Part shown: piece by piece, positions 1 to 8,271 of the stretch
Layout of the letters: each line of letters opens with the position of its first letter
How positions within the stretch are numbered: the first letter of the stretch is position 1
DNA from: Sphingomonadales bacterium
GTDB lineage: Bacteria; Pseudomonadota; Alphaproteobacteria; Sphingomonadales; Sphingomonadaceae
Direction: 5' to 3'
Assembly (NCBI GenBank): GCA_004173185.1
Contig: SEFZ01000023.1
Location: 1 to 64,000, forward strand
Length of the DNA stretch: 64,000 nucleotides
Position numbers and translations under genes: made by a program
Notes under the pieces: generated by a model
Databases searched by the model: none
What the model was told of the DNA's origin: nothing
The model's input: the letters and a program-made list of their open reading frames with translations, nothing else

Positions 1-11
1 CGGACCTTTGG

Positions 12-30
12 GAGCGCCATGAGGGCGCTC
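12..30 (+). other. hairpin upstream of rplS
   Basis: Seven-base arms GAGCGCC and GGCGCTC enclose a 5-nt loop about 45 nt before the rplS start. It could be an rplS leader structure or the end of an upstream transcript. It has no T run, so terminator function is doubtful. Confidence 0.35.
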
Positions 31-75
31 GGGTCAAGTCTCCCTCTGGTGCGCGGCAACAGAAGGAAGAATGAC

Positions 76-471
76 ATGAACGTCATCCAGACGATCGAGG
101 CGGAAAACATCGCCAAGTTTTTTGAATCGAAGAAGATTCCGGATTTCCGCCCGGGCGACACCCTCAAGGTCGGCGTGAAGGTCGTCGAAGGCGAGCGTAC
201 CCGCGTGCAGAACTATGAAGGCGTGTGCATCGCCCGCTCGAACAAGGGCATGGGCAGCAACTTCACGGTTCGCAAGATTTCGTTCGGTGAAGGCGTCGAG
301 CGCGTTTTCCCGCTTTACTCGCCGAACATCGACAGCATCGAAGTCGTCCGTAAGGGCGTCGTGCGTCGTGCGAAGCTCTATTATCTGCGTGGCCGCACCG
401 GCAAGTCGGCGCGTATCGCAGAGCGCCGCGATCCCCGTCCTGCGAAGGACGCGGTTACCGCAGCAGAATAA
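76..471 (+). CDS. rplS: 50S ribosomal protein L19
   Basis: L19 sits at the interface of the two ribosomal subunits. The reading frame starts [15 protein letters not shown] and carries the family signature around [12 protein letters not shown], followed by a basic C-terminal part ([11 protein letters not shown]). The length of 131 aa is slightly longer than the usual 115-120 because of an Ala/Pro-rich tail. The ORF track starts at 19, but the ATG at 76 directly follows a good ribosome binding site (AAGGAAG) and fits the family start. The gene is followed at once by a strong terminator. The usual partner genes rpsP-rimM-trmD would lie before the window edge. Confidence 0.97.
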   Translation: MNVIQTIEAENIAKFFESKKIPDFRPGDTLKVGVKVVEGERTRVQNYEGVCIARSNKGMGSNFTVRKISFGEGVERVFPLYSPNIDSIEVVRKGVVRRAKLYYLRGRTGKSARIAERRDPRPAKDAVTAAE

Positions 472-500
472 ACTTTCGGGCGAGAGCCCAGAGGTAATGA

Positions 501-535
501 GGGCGCGGAGGCTTTGGCTTCCGCGCCCTTTTCGT
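501..535 (+). terminator. rho-independent terminator of rplS
   Basis: A perfect 9-bp stem (GGGCGCGGA / TCCGCGCCC) with a 10-nt loop is followed by TTTT. It ends only about 13 nt before the next start codon. Confidence 0.85.
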
Positions 536-547
536 TATGCTACCGAA

Positions 548-907
548 ATGGATCGCATCGGCCGCAAGAGTTTCTGGATTTGTGTCGCGCTGTGCGCAGC
601 GTTGTACGCCCTCCTCAGGGTTTTCAGCCCTTATTACGGCGTCGGCGGTATTGCCGCGGCGGTTGTGCTGATCCTGCGGCCCAGACTGCATGACATCGGG
701 CGGAGCGGCTGGTGGAGCATCATCCCGTTCGGAATCGCGATAGCGATGCTGGCGCTGCTGGGCACGAACCTGCTGTCAGACGCGCTTGCCCTGCAATTGT
801 TCATCGCTGCGGGCGTCGTTCTTGCGCTTGCGATTGTGATAGCGGGCGCGATCCCCGGACAGCCGGGGCGCAATCGCTATGGCGGACCGGCAGGCAGGAC
901 CTTTTGA
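548..907 (+). CDS. DUF805 family small membrane protein
   Basis: This is a 119-aa integral membrane protein. The DUF805 signatures are visible: an N-terminal GRKSFW, the central RLHDIGRSGWW motif, and a C-terminal PGRNRYGGP tail. About four hydrophobic segments span the chain. The family has no established function. The ATG at 548 is chosen because the upstream in-frame ATG lies inside the rplS terminator and because family members start just before GRxxFW. There is no clear ribosome binding site, so expression may be leaderless or weak. Confidence 0.75.
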   Translation: MDRIGRKSFWICVALCAALYALLRVFSPYYGVGGIAAAVVLILRPRLHDIGRSGWWSIIPFGIAIAMLALLGTNLLSDALALQLFIAAGVVLALAIVIAGAIPGQPGRNRYGGPAGRTF

Positions 908-982
908 GCCGCAATAGTGTATTAGTGTTGTAATTCACTCAGTCAGTTGCTATCGATCCTGCGATCAACAGGGAAGATCGCT

Positions 983-2338
983 ATGGCTGAGGATGGGATT
1001 GCGCGAGCAGACGAGCCCGATGGTGCACCGCGTATAGCAGTGCTCGATATCCTGCGGGGGCTGGCGATCCTCGGCATCCTGTTCATGAATATCAACGACA
1101 TGGGCGCATCGTTCCGCGCGGGCAGCGACATCCGCCATTTCGGCTGGACTGCGATCGACCAGCAGGCGTGGTGGCTGCGCGAAGTCTTCGCCAATGGCAC
1201 CGCGCGCTGCCTGCTCGAAATGCTGTTTGGCGCGGGCATGGTGATCCTGACCGAGCGCGCGGCACGGACTGCGGACAAATGGACGGTGTTTCGGCGCTAT
1301 TATGTTCGCAACCTTGTGCTGTTGGGGTTCGGGCTGGCGCATATGTTTTTGCTGCTGTGGGGCGGGGATATTCTGCACACCTATGCGGTTGCGGCGCTGG
1401 TCGTGTTCTGGGCGCGCAACTGGCGGCCGCGCTGGCTGATCAGCCTGGGGCTGGTGATGGCGATGCTCCAGCTCGTCGGCGGCGGCTATTTCGGATATTA
1501 TTCGGGCATGCAGCGGGCTGAGAAGGTCGCCGCGGCGCAGGCCAAGGTAACCGCGCACCAGACGCTGAGTGCGGACGAAACCAAGCTGCTCGCCGAAGTC
1601 AAAGAGAACCAGGCCAAGCGCGCCAAGCGCGACGCCGAGCGCAAGGCCGAACTCGCCAAGGAAGATCACGACCGTTCGACCACGACCGCGGCATGGGTTG
1701 GCGAACAGACCCGGATGAGCGCGGAGCGCCTGCTCGGTTTTGGCGAGCTTTTCGCGATCTGGGAATCGGCAAGCCTGATGCTGATCGGTGCCGCGCTGTT
1801 CAAGCTGGGCATCATCCAGGGGCGGCGATCCTGGCTATACTATCTCGGCTTCACCGTCCTGACCTACGCGATCGGCGGCACGGCGCGGGTGATCGGCGCG
1901 AACGAGATGATGGCGTTCGACAATATGCCCAAGAGCATCTGGGCGACGCAGGAAGTGGCGCGCATCGCGATGACGCTGGGCCATCTCGGGCTGGTAAACC
2001 TGATCGTGAAGAGCGCGCTCGGCGCATGGCTGTTGCGACCGCTGGTGGCCGCGGGGCGCACCGCGCTGACAATCTATGTGCTCCAGACGATCATTTGCCT
2101 GTGGGTGCTGTATCCGCCCTTCGCGTTGGGCCTGTATGGCGAGAGCGGCTGGGCGGCGATGATGGCGACTGCGGTGGCGATCAATCTGGTGCTGCTGGTG
2201 CTGGCAAATTGGTGGATGACGCGCTTCACGATCGCGCCGGTGGAGTGGCTCTGGCGCTCGCTGGTCGAGTGGCGGATGTTGCCGTGGCGCGCGAACAAAC
2301 CCGCTGCCGAAATACCGGGTCCTGTCGCGCTGGCTTGA
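983..2338 (+). CDS. DUF418 domain membrane protein
   Basis: A 451-aa polytopic membrane protein of the DUF418 group, related to acyltransferase-like membrane proteins. The N-terminal RIAVLDILRGLAILGILFMN resembles the start of these families, and the C-terminal third (LTIYVLQTIICLWVLYPPF, then MTRFTIAPVEWLWRSL) matches the DUF418 domain. A charged, probably coiled-coil stretch of about 60 residues (VAAAQAKV to EDHDRS) interrupts the membrane segments. The ORF track begins at a TTG at 947; the ATG at 983 is preferred because GGGAAG lies 6 nt before it. Substrate unknown. Confidence 0.8.
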   Translation: MAEDGIARADEPDGAPRIAVLDILRGLAILGILFMNINDMGASFRAGSDIRHFGWTAIDQQAWWLREVFANGTARCLLEMLFGAGMVILTERAARTADKWTVFRRYYVRNLVLLGFGLAHMFLLLWGGDILHTYAVAALVVFWARNWRPRWLISLGLVMAMLQLVGGGYFGYYSGMQRAEKVAAAQAKVTAHQTLSADETKLLAEVKENQAKRAKRDAERKAELAKEDHDRSTTTAAWVGEQTRMSAERLLGFGELFAIWESASLMLIGAALFKLGIIQGRRSWLYYLGFTVLTYAIGGTARVIGANEMMAFDNMPKSIWATQEVARIAMTLGHLGLVNLIVKSALGAWLLRPLVAAGRTALTIYVLQTIICLWVLYPPFALGLYGESGWAAMMATAVAINLVLLVLANWWMTRFTIAPVEWLWRSLVEWRMLPWRANKPAAEIPGPVALA

Positions 2339-2381
2339 GGGATATTTGGAGCTTCCGGCCCGTTAGGGTAAGGTGGCAAAC

Positions 2382-2771
2382 ATGCAGAAGAGCGGAACAG
2401 CGATCGGCAGGATGGGGCAGCTTCGGCTGTTCGTAGCCTCGCTGTGGCTGACGCTGGCGACTGCATTGTTCTGCGCGGTGATGCCCGCCGGGCTGCCGCA
2501 CAGCGCGAAACACGGCTCGGCATTCAGCCCTGCCAACAGCGTTGTCTCGTTGCAGGCGCCGTCTTCGGGCAATCGCGCAGTGCTTCGCCGCGCTGCCGAG
2601 GGCGAACCGGCAATCGGCGCGTCCGGATCCGATCTCGTTGCACCAAGCCCTGCTGCGGCAGTGGCTGCACCGGTGGCAGTTGCGGGCCTTCCCGCAGTCA
2701 TCCTGCCCATCGCATTCGCGGTTTCGAAACCTCTTGAGGCCCGTTACCCGCGCGGCCCTCCAACCGCCTGA
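2382..2771 (+). CDS. hypothetical membrane-associated protein
   Basis: I do not recognise this 129-aa protein with certainty. It has a short basic N-terminus, one hydrophobic segment (LFVASLWLTLATALFCAVM), a low-complexity Ala/Pro/Val-rich middle, a second hydrophobic stretch and the C-terminus EARYPRGPPTA. The RGPP ending recalls the DUF2946 family, but this is only a weak resemblance. The ATG at 2382 follows an AGGGTAAGG ribosome binding site; a GTG at 2373 is an alternative. Codon use is like that of the neighbours. Confidence 0.5.
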   Translation: MQKSGTAIGRMGQLRLFVASLWLTLATALFCAVMPAGLPHSAKHGSAFSPANSVVSLQAPSSGNRAVLRRAAEGEPAIGASGSDLVAPSPAAAVAAPVAVAGLPAVILPIAFAVSKPLEARYPRGPPTA

Positions 2772-2842
2772 CTTCCCGCCGCGGCCGTCGCGCCGCTTTC
2801 TGGAACTGTGAGCCTTTACGGCTCCGCATCCGGGGAAGTTCT

Positions 2843-2953
2843 ATGGAGAATTCTCAGCAGCGTCCCCCATGGTGGTTCGGTACCGCCATCTGGGCGGGGA
2901 TAGCCGGATCGGCAGCGGCACTTGCCGCGATCGTCGGCGCGACTGCGGAATAG
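2843..2953 (+). CDS. small single-span membrane protein (36 aa)
   Basis: This short gene is absent from the ORF track. ATG at 2843 follows GGGGAAG at good spacing. The product starts MENSQQRPPWWFGTAIWAG and continues as one hydrophobic Ala/Gly-rich helix before stopping. It lies between two membrane-protein genes on the same strand. No function can be assigned. The supporting points are the ribosome binding site and the coherent topology. Confidence 0.45.
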   Translation: MENSQQRPPWWFGTAIWAGIAGSAAALAAIVGATAE

Positions 2954-3019
2954 CCGCAAAATAAAAGCCGTCGGACGGGAGCGATCCTGTCCGGCGCACT
3001 AATCATTTTCAGGAGTTTT

Positions 3020-4633
3020 ATGCATCATACCCCTCTGATCGCCACCATCGTCGCCGGTCTTGTCATCGCATTCGTGATGGGTGCCATTGCGCACCGGCTG
3101 AAAGTGTCGCCGATCGCGGGCTATTTGCTGGCGGGCGTGGTTGTTGGCCCGTTCACGCCGGGTTTCGTCGCGGATGCCAATCTTGCCAGCGAACTGGCCG
3201 AGATCGGCGTGATCCTGCTGATGTTCGGCGTCGGGCTGCACTTTTCGCTCAAGGATTTGCTGGCGGTGCGCAAGGTCGCGATCCCCGGCGCGGTGGTGCA
3301 GATCACAGTGGCTACGCTGATGGGTATGGGGCTTGCGTGGTGGATGGGGTGGAACCTGCTGGCCGGGTTCGTCTTCGGCCTTGCGCTGTCGGTCGCCAGC
3401 ACGGTGGTGCTGCTCCGCGCATTGCAGGGTGCGAACCTCATCCAGACCGAACGCGGACGGATCGCCGTCGGCTGGCTGATCGTCGAGGATCTGGTGATGG
3501 TCTTCGCGCTGGTGCTGCTGCCGGCGCTCGCGGGCGCGGTGAACAGCGCTGATGGCGCGAGCTTCGGAGCGCTGGCGGCGCCGATCGCGAACACGGTGTT
3601 CAAGGTTGCCGGGTTTGTCGTGCTGATGCTGATCGTCGGGCGGCGCGTGATCCCATGGGCGCTGCAATGGGTGGTCGATAGCGGCTCGCGTGAGCTTTTC
3701 CGGCTGGCAGTGCTGGCGATCGCGCTGGGCGTGGCGTTTGGCGCGGCCTTCGTGTTTCAGGTCTCGTTCGCATTGGGCGCGTTCTTCGCAGGCATGATCC
3801 TGGGTGAGACCCCGCTCAGCCGACAAGCGACGGAGGAGACACTGCCGCTGCGCGACGCCTTTGCGGTGTTGTTCTTCGTCTCGGTGGGCATGTTGTTCGA
3901 TCCCAACGTATTGATCGAGCAGCCGCTGCCGCTGCTGGCGACCGTCGCGATCATCCTCGTCGGCAAGTCGCTCGCGGCCTATGCGATCGTTCGAGCGCTC
4001 AAACATAATGGTCGAACGGCGATCACCGCGGCGATCAGCCTCGCGCAGATCGGCGAATTCTCGTTCATCCTCGCCAGCCTGGGCACGAGCCTCGCCATCC
4101 TGCCTGCCGAAGCGCGCGACCTGATCCTCGGCGGCGCGATCCTGTCGATCTTCGTCAATCCTTTCCTGTTCACGCTGCTGGTGCCCAAGCGCCAGGAGAA
4201 GCCCGAAGCCCCGGAAGCGCCCGAACCGCGCCGTCAGGCCGGCCATGTCGTGCTGATCGGCTATGGCCGGGTAGGGCGGCTGATCGCGAGTGACCTGAAA
4301 GCCAAGGGGCAAAGCTTCGTGCTGATCGAGGACCAGAGCGACATCGCGCGCGAGGCCGAGGAAGCCGGGATCGAACTGGTGCGCGGCAATGCGCTCGAGG
4401 CCGATACGCTGGTCGCCGCGCATATCGACAGCGCGAGCCGTCTGCTGATCGCGATCCCCGAAGGCTTTGAGGCCGGTGTGATCGTGAAGAAGGTGCGCGA
4501 GCTGAACATGGGGCTGCGCATCATCGCGCGCGCCCATTCGGACGCCGAAGTCGAGCATCTGCGCAAGATCGGCGTGCCGGAGGTAGTGATGGGCGAGCGC
4601 GAGATCGCCACGCGTATGCTCTCGCTCTGCTAA
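3020..4633 (+). CDS. ybaL: CPA2-family cation:proton antiporter with TrkA-N domain
   Basis: A 537-aa protein combining a sodium/hydrogen-exchanger membrane domain (about residues 1-390, roughly 12 helices) with a cytoplasmic NAD-binding TrkA-N domain starting near residue 407 (HVVLIGYGRVGR). This layout is that of the KefB/KefC/YbaL group, which exports potassium or other monovalent cations in exchange for protons under nucleotide control. The N-terminal part is most like YbaL (AHRLKVSPIAGYLLAGVVVGP). No C-terminal TrkA-C domain is obvious. AGGAG precedes the ATG by 4 nt. Ion specificity is not readable from the sequence. Confidence 0.88.
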   Translation: MHHTPLIATIVAGLVIAFVMGAIAHRLKVSPIAGYLLAGVVVGPFTPGFVADANLASELAEIGVILLMFGVGLHFSLKDLLAVRKVAIPGAVVQITVATLMGMGLAWWMGWNLLAGFVFGLALSVASTVVLLRALQGANLIQTERGRIAVGWLIVEDLVMVFALVLLPALAGAVNSADGASFGALAAPIANTVFKVAGFVVLMLIVGRRVIPWALQWVVDSGSRELFRLAVLAIALGVAFGAAFVFQVSFALGAFFAGMILGETPLSRQATEETLPLRDAFAVLFFVSVGMLFDPNVLIEQPLPLLATVAIILVGKSLAAYAIVRALKHNGRTAITAAISLAQIGEFSFILASLGTSLAILPAEARDLILGGAILSIFVNPFLFTLLVPKRQEKPEAPEAPEPRRQAGHVVLIGYGRVGRLIASDLKAKGQSFVLIEDQSDIAREAEEAGIELVRGNALEADTLVAAHIDSASRLLIAIPEGFEAGVIVKKVRELNMGLRIIARAHSDAEVEHLRKIGVPEVVMGEREIATRMLSLC

Positions 4634-4641
4634 CCCTGTAT

Positions 4642-4661
4642 CCTCCCCCGGAAGGGGGAGG
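4642..4661. repeat. CCTCCCCC-type intergenic hairpin
   Basis: Perfect 8-bp stem CCTCCCCC / GGGGGAGG with a GGAA loop, just after the antiporter stop codon and followed by GGCTAGG. Related G/C-run hairpins occur at 21253-21294, 21666-21707 and 35285-35305 in this window. Confidence 0.7.
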
Positions 4662-4740
4662 GCTAGGCTGTAGACTCACAAAATCTGCCACTCCGCTACC
4701 GACCCATTGCGGACTTTCGTGAAGCGAGTAGCTTGCTGAA

Positions 4741-5103
4741 GTGAAACTCCTCTCGGCGCTCTTGATAATTTTGGTAAGCTGCGGCCCGGCAGATAATCCG
4801 CAGGAAGCGAAGCCCGAAATAATACGAGGGTTATCAAGCAACTTTGAGGAGGGCACCGCTCAACTGACGAAGCGTGCTCAAGTGGCCTTTCCTACTGACT
4901 CATCGGAAAACAATTTGCTTGAGCGACTCAAACGTCAAGGATTTACAGAGTTTTCAAGCGACTCTGATGAGCAAGGCGTTTGGCACGCTGCCGAGTTTGA
5001 AGAACGCCGCTTCCCCTGCATCACAGGCTGGTCAATTCGGTGGCGAAGCAAAGACAAGCGGATAACAGATGTTTGGGCTGTTTTCGGCGCCGCCTGCCTC
5101 TGA
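4741..5103 (+). CDS. putative lipoprotein, unknown function
   Basis: A 120-aa product starting at GTG with a lipoprotein signal: a short hydrophobic stretch (LLSALLIILVSC) ending in a lipobox-like LVSC with Cys at residue 14, then a polar mature part. Two further cysteines lie in the C-terminal half. I recognise no domain. The gene is clearly richer in A and T and uses less biased third positions than its neighbours, which suggests recent acquisition or weak selection. Ribosome binding is poorly marked. It stands alone between the antiporter and a convergent gene. Confidence 0.55.
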   Translation: MKLLSALLIILVSCGPADNPQEAKPEIIRGLSSNFEEGTAQLTKRAQVAFPTDSSENNLLERLKRQGFTEFSSDSDEQGVWHAAEFEERRFPCITGWSIRWRSKDKRITDVWAVFGAACL

Positions 5104-5186
5104 TTGCTCACGGCAGCTTTCCACCCATTTTTGGACGTTCGGCCGTTATACCGATAGCGGTCATTTATGGGTTCATGACCTAGCCG

Positions 5187-5639
5187 TTACGCCACTGCGG
5201 CAAGCGATTCCTTGAGCGCCTTGGTGCGGTCATGCCCGTGCACGACCGAATCGAAACAGGCGCGGATCACGCCGTTGGTGCCGGGCGAGATGTTATCGTC
5301 GGCAAGGGCGCGCTCAAATTCTTCCTTGAGGTAATCCTCGCCGCGTTCGATCTCGCTGAGGATCGCCTTGTCGCCGCCGCCCAGTGCGACGCGCAGATCC
5401 TCGATGCGGCGATGGACGGTCGCGGCGGTCGAGCCATAGTCGGCCGGCGTACCGCCCAGTTCGCGGCTGCGCGCAGACAGCGCCTCGACGACCCGGCGGC
5501 GTTCGCTGGCCATGGCGATGAAGAATTCGGTGTAGCGGTCGCGATCGGCGCGTTCGGCCGAATGCTCATAACCCTTGATGCTGTCGATCGTGGTGACGAT
5601 CAGATCGTCCAGCTTCGAAATGTCGGTATTGTCGGACAT
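5187..5639 (-). CDS. DUF2383 (PA2169-type) four-helix-bundle protein
   Basis: The 150-aa sequence starts MSDNTDISKLDDLIVTTIDSIKGYEHSAER and is helical throughout. It matches the PA2169 / DUF2383 family, whose members resemble ferritin-like helical bundles and are often stress-induced. The pattern of DLI..TIDS..GY and a later EDYLKEEFERAL is typical. AGGAG lies 7 nt before the ATG. No EcfG-type promoter is visible upstream, unlike the gene at 16581. Function unknown. Confidence 0.8.
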   Translation of the reverse strand: MSDNTDISKLDDLIVTTIDSIKGYEHSAERADRDRYTEFFIAMASERRRVVEALSARSRELGGTPADYGSTAATVHRRIEDLRVALGGGDKAILSEIERGEDYLKEEFERALADDNISPGTNGVIRACFDSVVHGHDRTKALKESLAAVA

Positions 5640-5815
5640 GTCGGTTCTCCTATGATTGGAAGCAGAACCGGGAACCGCCTTTTAGGTTGCAGCTATTGAG
5701 GGTTAGCAAGGGGTTACTGCGTGCTCCGGCTGCCGAGCGCCTACAATCCAGTCACATCTGAAACCTTTACCGCGGCGACGTGCCCGGCCATATCACCTGC
5801 CAAGGAGACTATGGG

Positions 5816-8020
5816 ATGCGTAAATGGCTGGTCGGATTGGCTTTGTTGGGAACTCCGCTGATGGCGAGTAAAGCTGTCGCGCAAGCGCAGGATCTGCCGC
5901 TCGAGCGCGTCTTCGCCAGCCCCGAGCTGGCCGGCCCCGCGCCGCGCTTGCCCCGGCTTTCGCCCGATGGCTCGCTGCTGACATTGCTGCGCAACCGCGA
6001 GGACGAGCGCAACCGCTTCGATCTGTGGGCGATGGATACCGCCACCGGCCAATGGCGGATGCTGGTCGATTCCAAGAAGGTGGGGACGGGCGCCGAGCTT
6101 TCGGAAGCCGAGAAGATGCAGCGCGAGCGCGCCCGCATCACCAACGCGCGCGGCATCGTCACCTATAGCTGGTCGAGCGATAGCAAGAGCATCATCGTGC
6201 CGCTGGATGGTGACGTCTATCTCGCGGGCGTCGACGGATCGGTGCAGCGGCTGACCAATACCGCCGATGGCGAGCTGAACCCGATCATCAGCCCCAAGGG
6301 CAATTATCTCAGCTTCGCGCGCGGCCAGAATTTCTGGGTTCAGTCGCTCAAGGGCGGCGAAGCGAAGCAACTCACCGATGACGGCAAGGACACCGTGCAT
6401 TGGGGCGAGGCACAGTTTGTCGAGCAGGAGGAAATCCACCGCTATGACGGCTATTGGTGGTCGCCCGACGAGCAGTATATCGCGGTCGAGCGCTTCGATG
6501 AGGCGCGCGTCGGCGTGGTCAGCCGCGCGGCGATCGGCGCGGACGGCACGCGGGTCTATTCGCAGCGTTATCCGATGGCGGGCACCGCAAATGCCGTGGT
6601 CGAACTCTATGTGATGAAGCCCGATGGCTCGGCCCGCGTGAAGGTCGATCTGGGCGCGAATGACGACATCTATGTCGCGCGGGTGACCTGGGCTCCGGAC
6701 GGCAAGGCGCTCTACGTGCAGCGCCAGAGCCGTGACCAGAAGGCCCTCGACATGCTCAAGGTCGATCCGGTGACGGGCGCATCGAGCGTGGTCTTCACCG
6801 AAAAGGGCAAGAGCTGGATCAACATCACCGATGCCTATCGCTTCCTGAGCGACGGCAGCCTGATCTGGGCGTCCGAGCGCGACGGCTATCGCCACCTCTA
6901 TCATTTCAACAAGGGCAAATGGCGGCAGCTGACCAAGGGGCAGTGGGTCGTCGGCGGCCTGAGCGGAGTCGATGAAAAGAACGGCAAACTCTATTTCACG
7001 GCGAACAAGGATACGCCGCTGGAGATGCAGCTTTATTCGATCGACCTGAAAAAGCCCGACGCGATCACGCAATTGACCGAGAGCGGCTATTTCAACGGCG
7101 CGGTGATGAACAAAACCGCGACGCGCTTCATCGTCAGCCGTTCGAATGCGACCCAGCCGTCGCAATCCTATCTCGCCGACGCGACGGGCAAGCGCCTGGC
7201 GTGGATCGAGGAGAATGCGCTGAAGGAGGGGCATCCTTATTATCCCTACCTCGCCAGCCATCGCCCGGTGAAATACGGGACGATCAAGGCCAAGGACGGC
7301 TCGACGCTATATTGGTCGATGATCACCCCTGAACTGGAGCCGGGCAAGAAATACCCGGTCTTTGTCGAATATTATGGCGGGCCGGGCACCGGGCAGCAGG
7401 TCGCGCACAAGTGGCAGAACCCGCTGACCCAGCACATCGTCGATCGCGGATATATCTATTTCCAGATCGACAATCGCGGCTCGAACTTCCGCGGCAAGGC
7501 GTTTGAGGATCAGCTGTTCCAGAAGCTCGGCACCGTCGAGGTCGAGGATCAGATTGCGGGCGTCGATTTCCTGAAGACGCAGGCGTTTGTCGATCCGAAC
7601 CGGATCGCGGGCTATGGCTGGTCCTATGGCGGGTTCATGACGCTCAAGCTGCTTGAGAAGCATCCGGGCGTGTTCGCGGCCGCCGTATCGGGTGCGCCGG
7701 TGGTGAAATGGGGTCTCTATGACACGCATTATACCGAGCGTTATCTGGGCGATCCGAACAAGGATCCGAAGGCCTATGCGGACGCGGACACGATCGAGGA
7801 CGCGGTGAAGATCAGCGATCCGCTGATGCTGATCCATGGCATGTCGGACGATAATGTCGTGCTCGACAACGCGACCGCGCTGGCGGCCAAGCTACAGGCT
7901 GCGAACAAGCCGTTCGAGATGATGCTCTATCCGGGCAAGGCGCATAGCGCGCCGCGTGACATCCATGTGTGGACGACCGTGCTCAATTTCTTCGACCGCG
8001 AGGTGATGAACAAGCGCTGA
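5816..8020 (+). CDS. secreted S9 family peptidase (dipeptidyl-peptidase IV type)
   Basis: A serine peptidase of the prolyl oligopeptidase clan. The N-terminus is a signal peptide ending in AVAQA, so the enzyme is periplasmic or secreted. Residues about 40-490 form the beta-propeller (DPPIV N-terminal domain), and the C-terminal 250 residues the alpha/beta-hydrolase. The catalytic triad is visible as Ser603 (GWSYGG), Asp678 (MSDDNV) and His710 (GKAHSAPRD). Expected activity is removal of X-Pro or X-Ala dipeptides from peptides. AAGGAG lies 8 nt before the ATG at 5816, which is preferred to the ORF-track start at 5780. Confidence 0.92.
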   Translation: MRKWLVGLALLGTPLMASKAVAQAQDLPLERVFASPELAGPAPRLPRLSPDGSLLTLLRNREDERNRFDLWAMDTATGQWRMLVDSKKVGTGAELSEAEKMQRERARITNARGIVTYSWSSDSKSIIVPLDGDVYLAGVDGSVQRLTNTADGELNPIISPKGNYLSFARGQNFWVQSLKGGEAKQLTDDGKDTVHWGEAQFVEQEEIHRYDGYWWSPDEQYIAVERFDEARVGVVSRAAIGADGTRVYSQRYPMAGTANAVVELYVMKPDGSARVKVDLGANDDIYVARVTWAPDGKALYVQRQSRDQKALDMLKVDPVTGASSVVFTEKGKSWINITDAYRFLSDGSLIWASERDGYRHLYHFNKGKWRQLTKGQWVVGGLSGVDEKNGKLYFTANKDTPLEMQLYSIDLKKPDAITQLTESGYFNGAVMNKTATRFIVSRSNATQPSQSYLADATGKRLAWIEENALKEGHPYYPYLASHRPVKYGTIKAKDGSTLYWSMITPELEPGKKYPVFVEYYGGPGTGQQVAHKWQNPLTQHIVDRGYIYFQIDNRGSNFRGKAFEDQLFQKLGTVEVEDQIAGVDFLKTQAFVDPNRIAGYGWSYGGFMTLKLLEKHPGVFAAAVSGAPVVKWGLYDTHYTERYLGDPNKDPKAYADADTIEDAVKISDPLMLIHGMSDDNVVLDNATALAAKLQAANKPFEMMLYPGKAHSAPRDIHVWTTVLNFFDREVMNKR

Positions 8021-8043
8021 TAGGTCAGATTGCGGGCGGGCGT

Positions 8044-8062
8044 GGTTTTGTTTCGCAAAACC
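8044..8062 (+). other. hairpin after the S9 peptidase gene
   Basis: Stem GGTTTTG / CAAAACC with loop TTTCG about 24 nt after the stop codon. It may end the transcript, though no T run follows. The gap from 8021 to 8271 holds this hairpin and the short direct repeat listed next. Confidence 0.4.
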
Positions 8063-8108
8063 CGCTCGCCACGCAGCTTTCGTTCTGTTAGAGGCGCGCA
8101 CATGCTTT

Positions 8109-8132
8109 GCAAACGAACTAGCAAACGAATTA
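8109..8132. repeat. 12-bp tandem direct repeat upstream of asd
   Basis: GCAAACGAACTA is followed directly by GCAAACGAATTA, with one mismatch. It lies about 140 nt before the asd start in otherwise ordinary intergenic DNA. A regulator site is possible but unproven. Confidence 0.4.
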
Positions 8133-8271
8133 CCGCCCGCCCGTGATCCGGGCGTAGGCAATCGTTTTGCCGCGAAGCACAGGAATGCACTGGCGTTCCG
8201 CAACCTCCACAAACTAAAGGGCATCCTCGTCGCCGCGTTTCACGCGCCGGCTGGAGCGAAAAGGACCGAAA

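Noticed and set aside
2999-4558. 519-aa minus-strand ORF opposite the antiporter gene
   Set aside because: Low-complexity Asp/Arg/His/Gln-rich shadow of a high-GC3 gene; no start signal or domain.
5640-5700. EcfG promoter upstream of the DUF2383 gene
   Set aside because: GGAAC occurs only on the opposite strand and without a GTT at the right distance.
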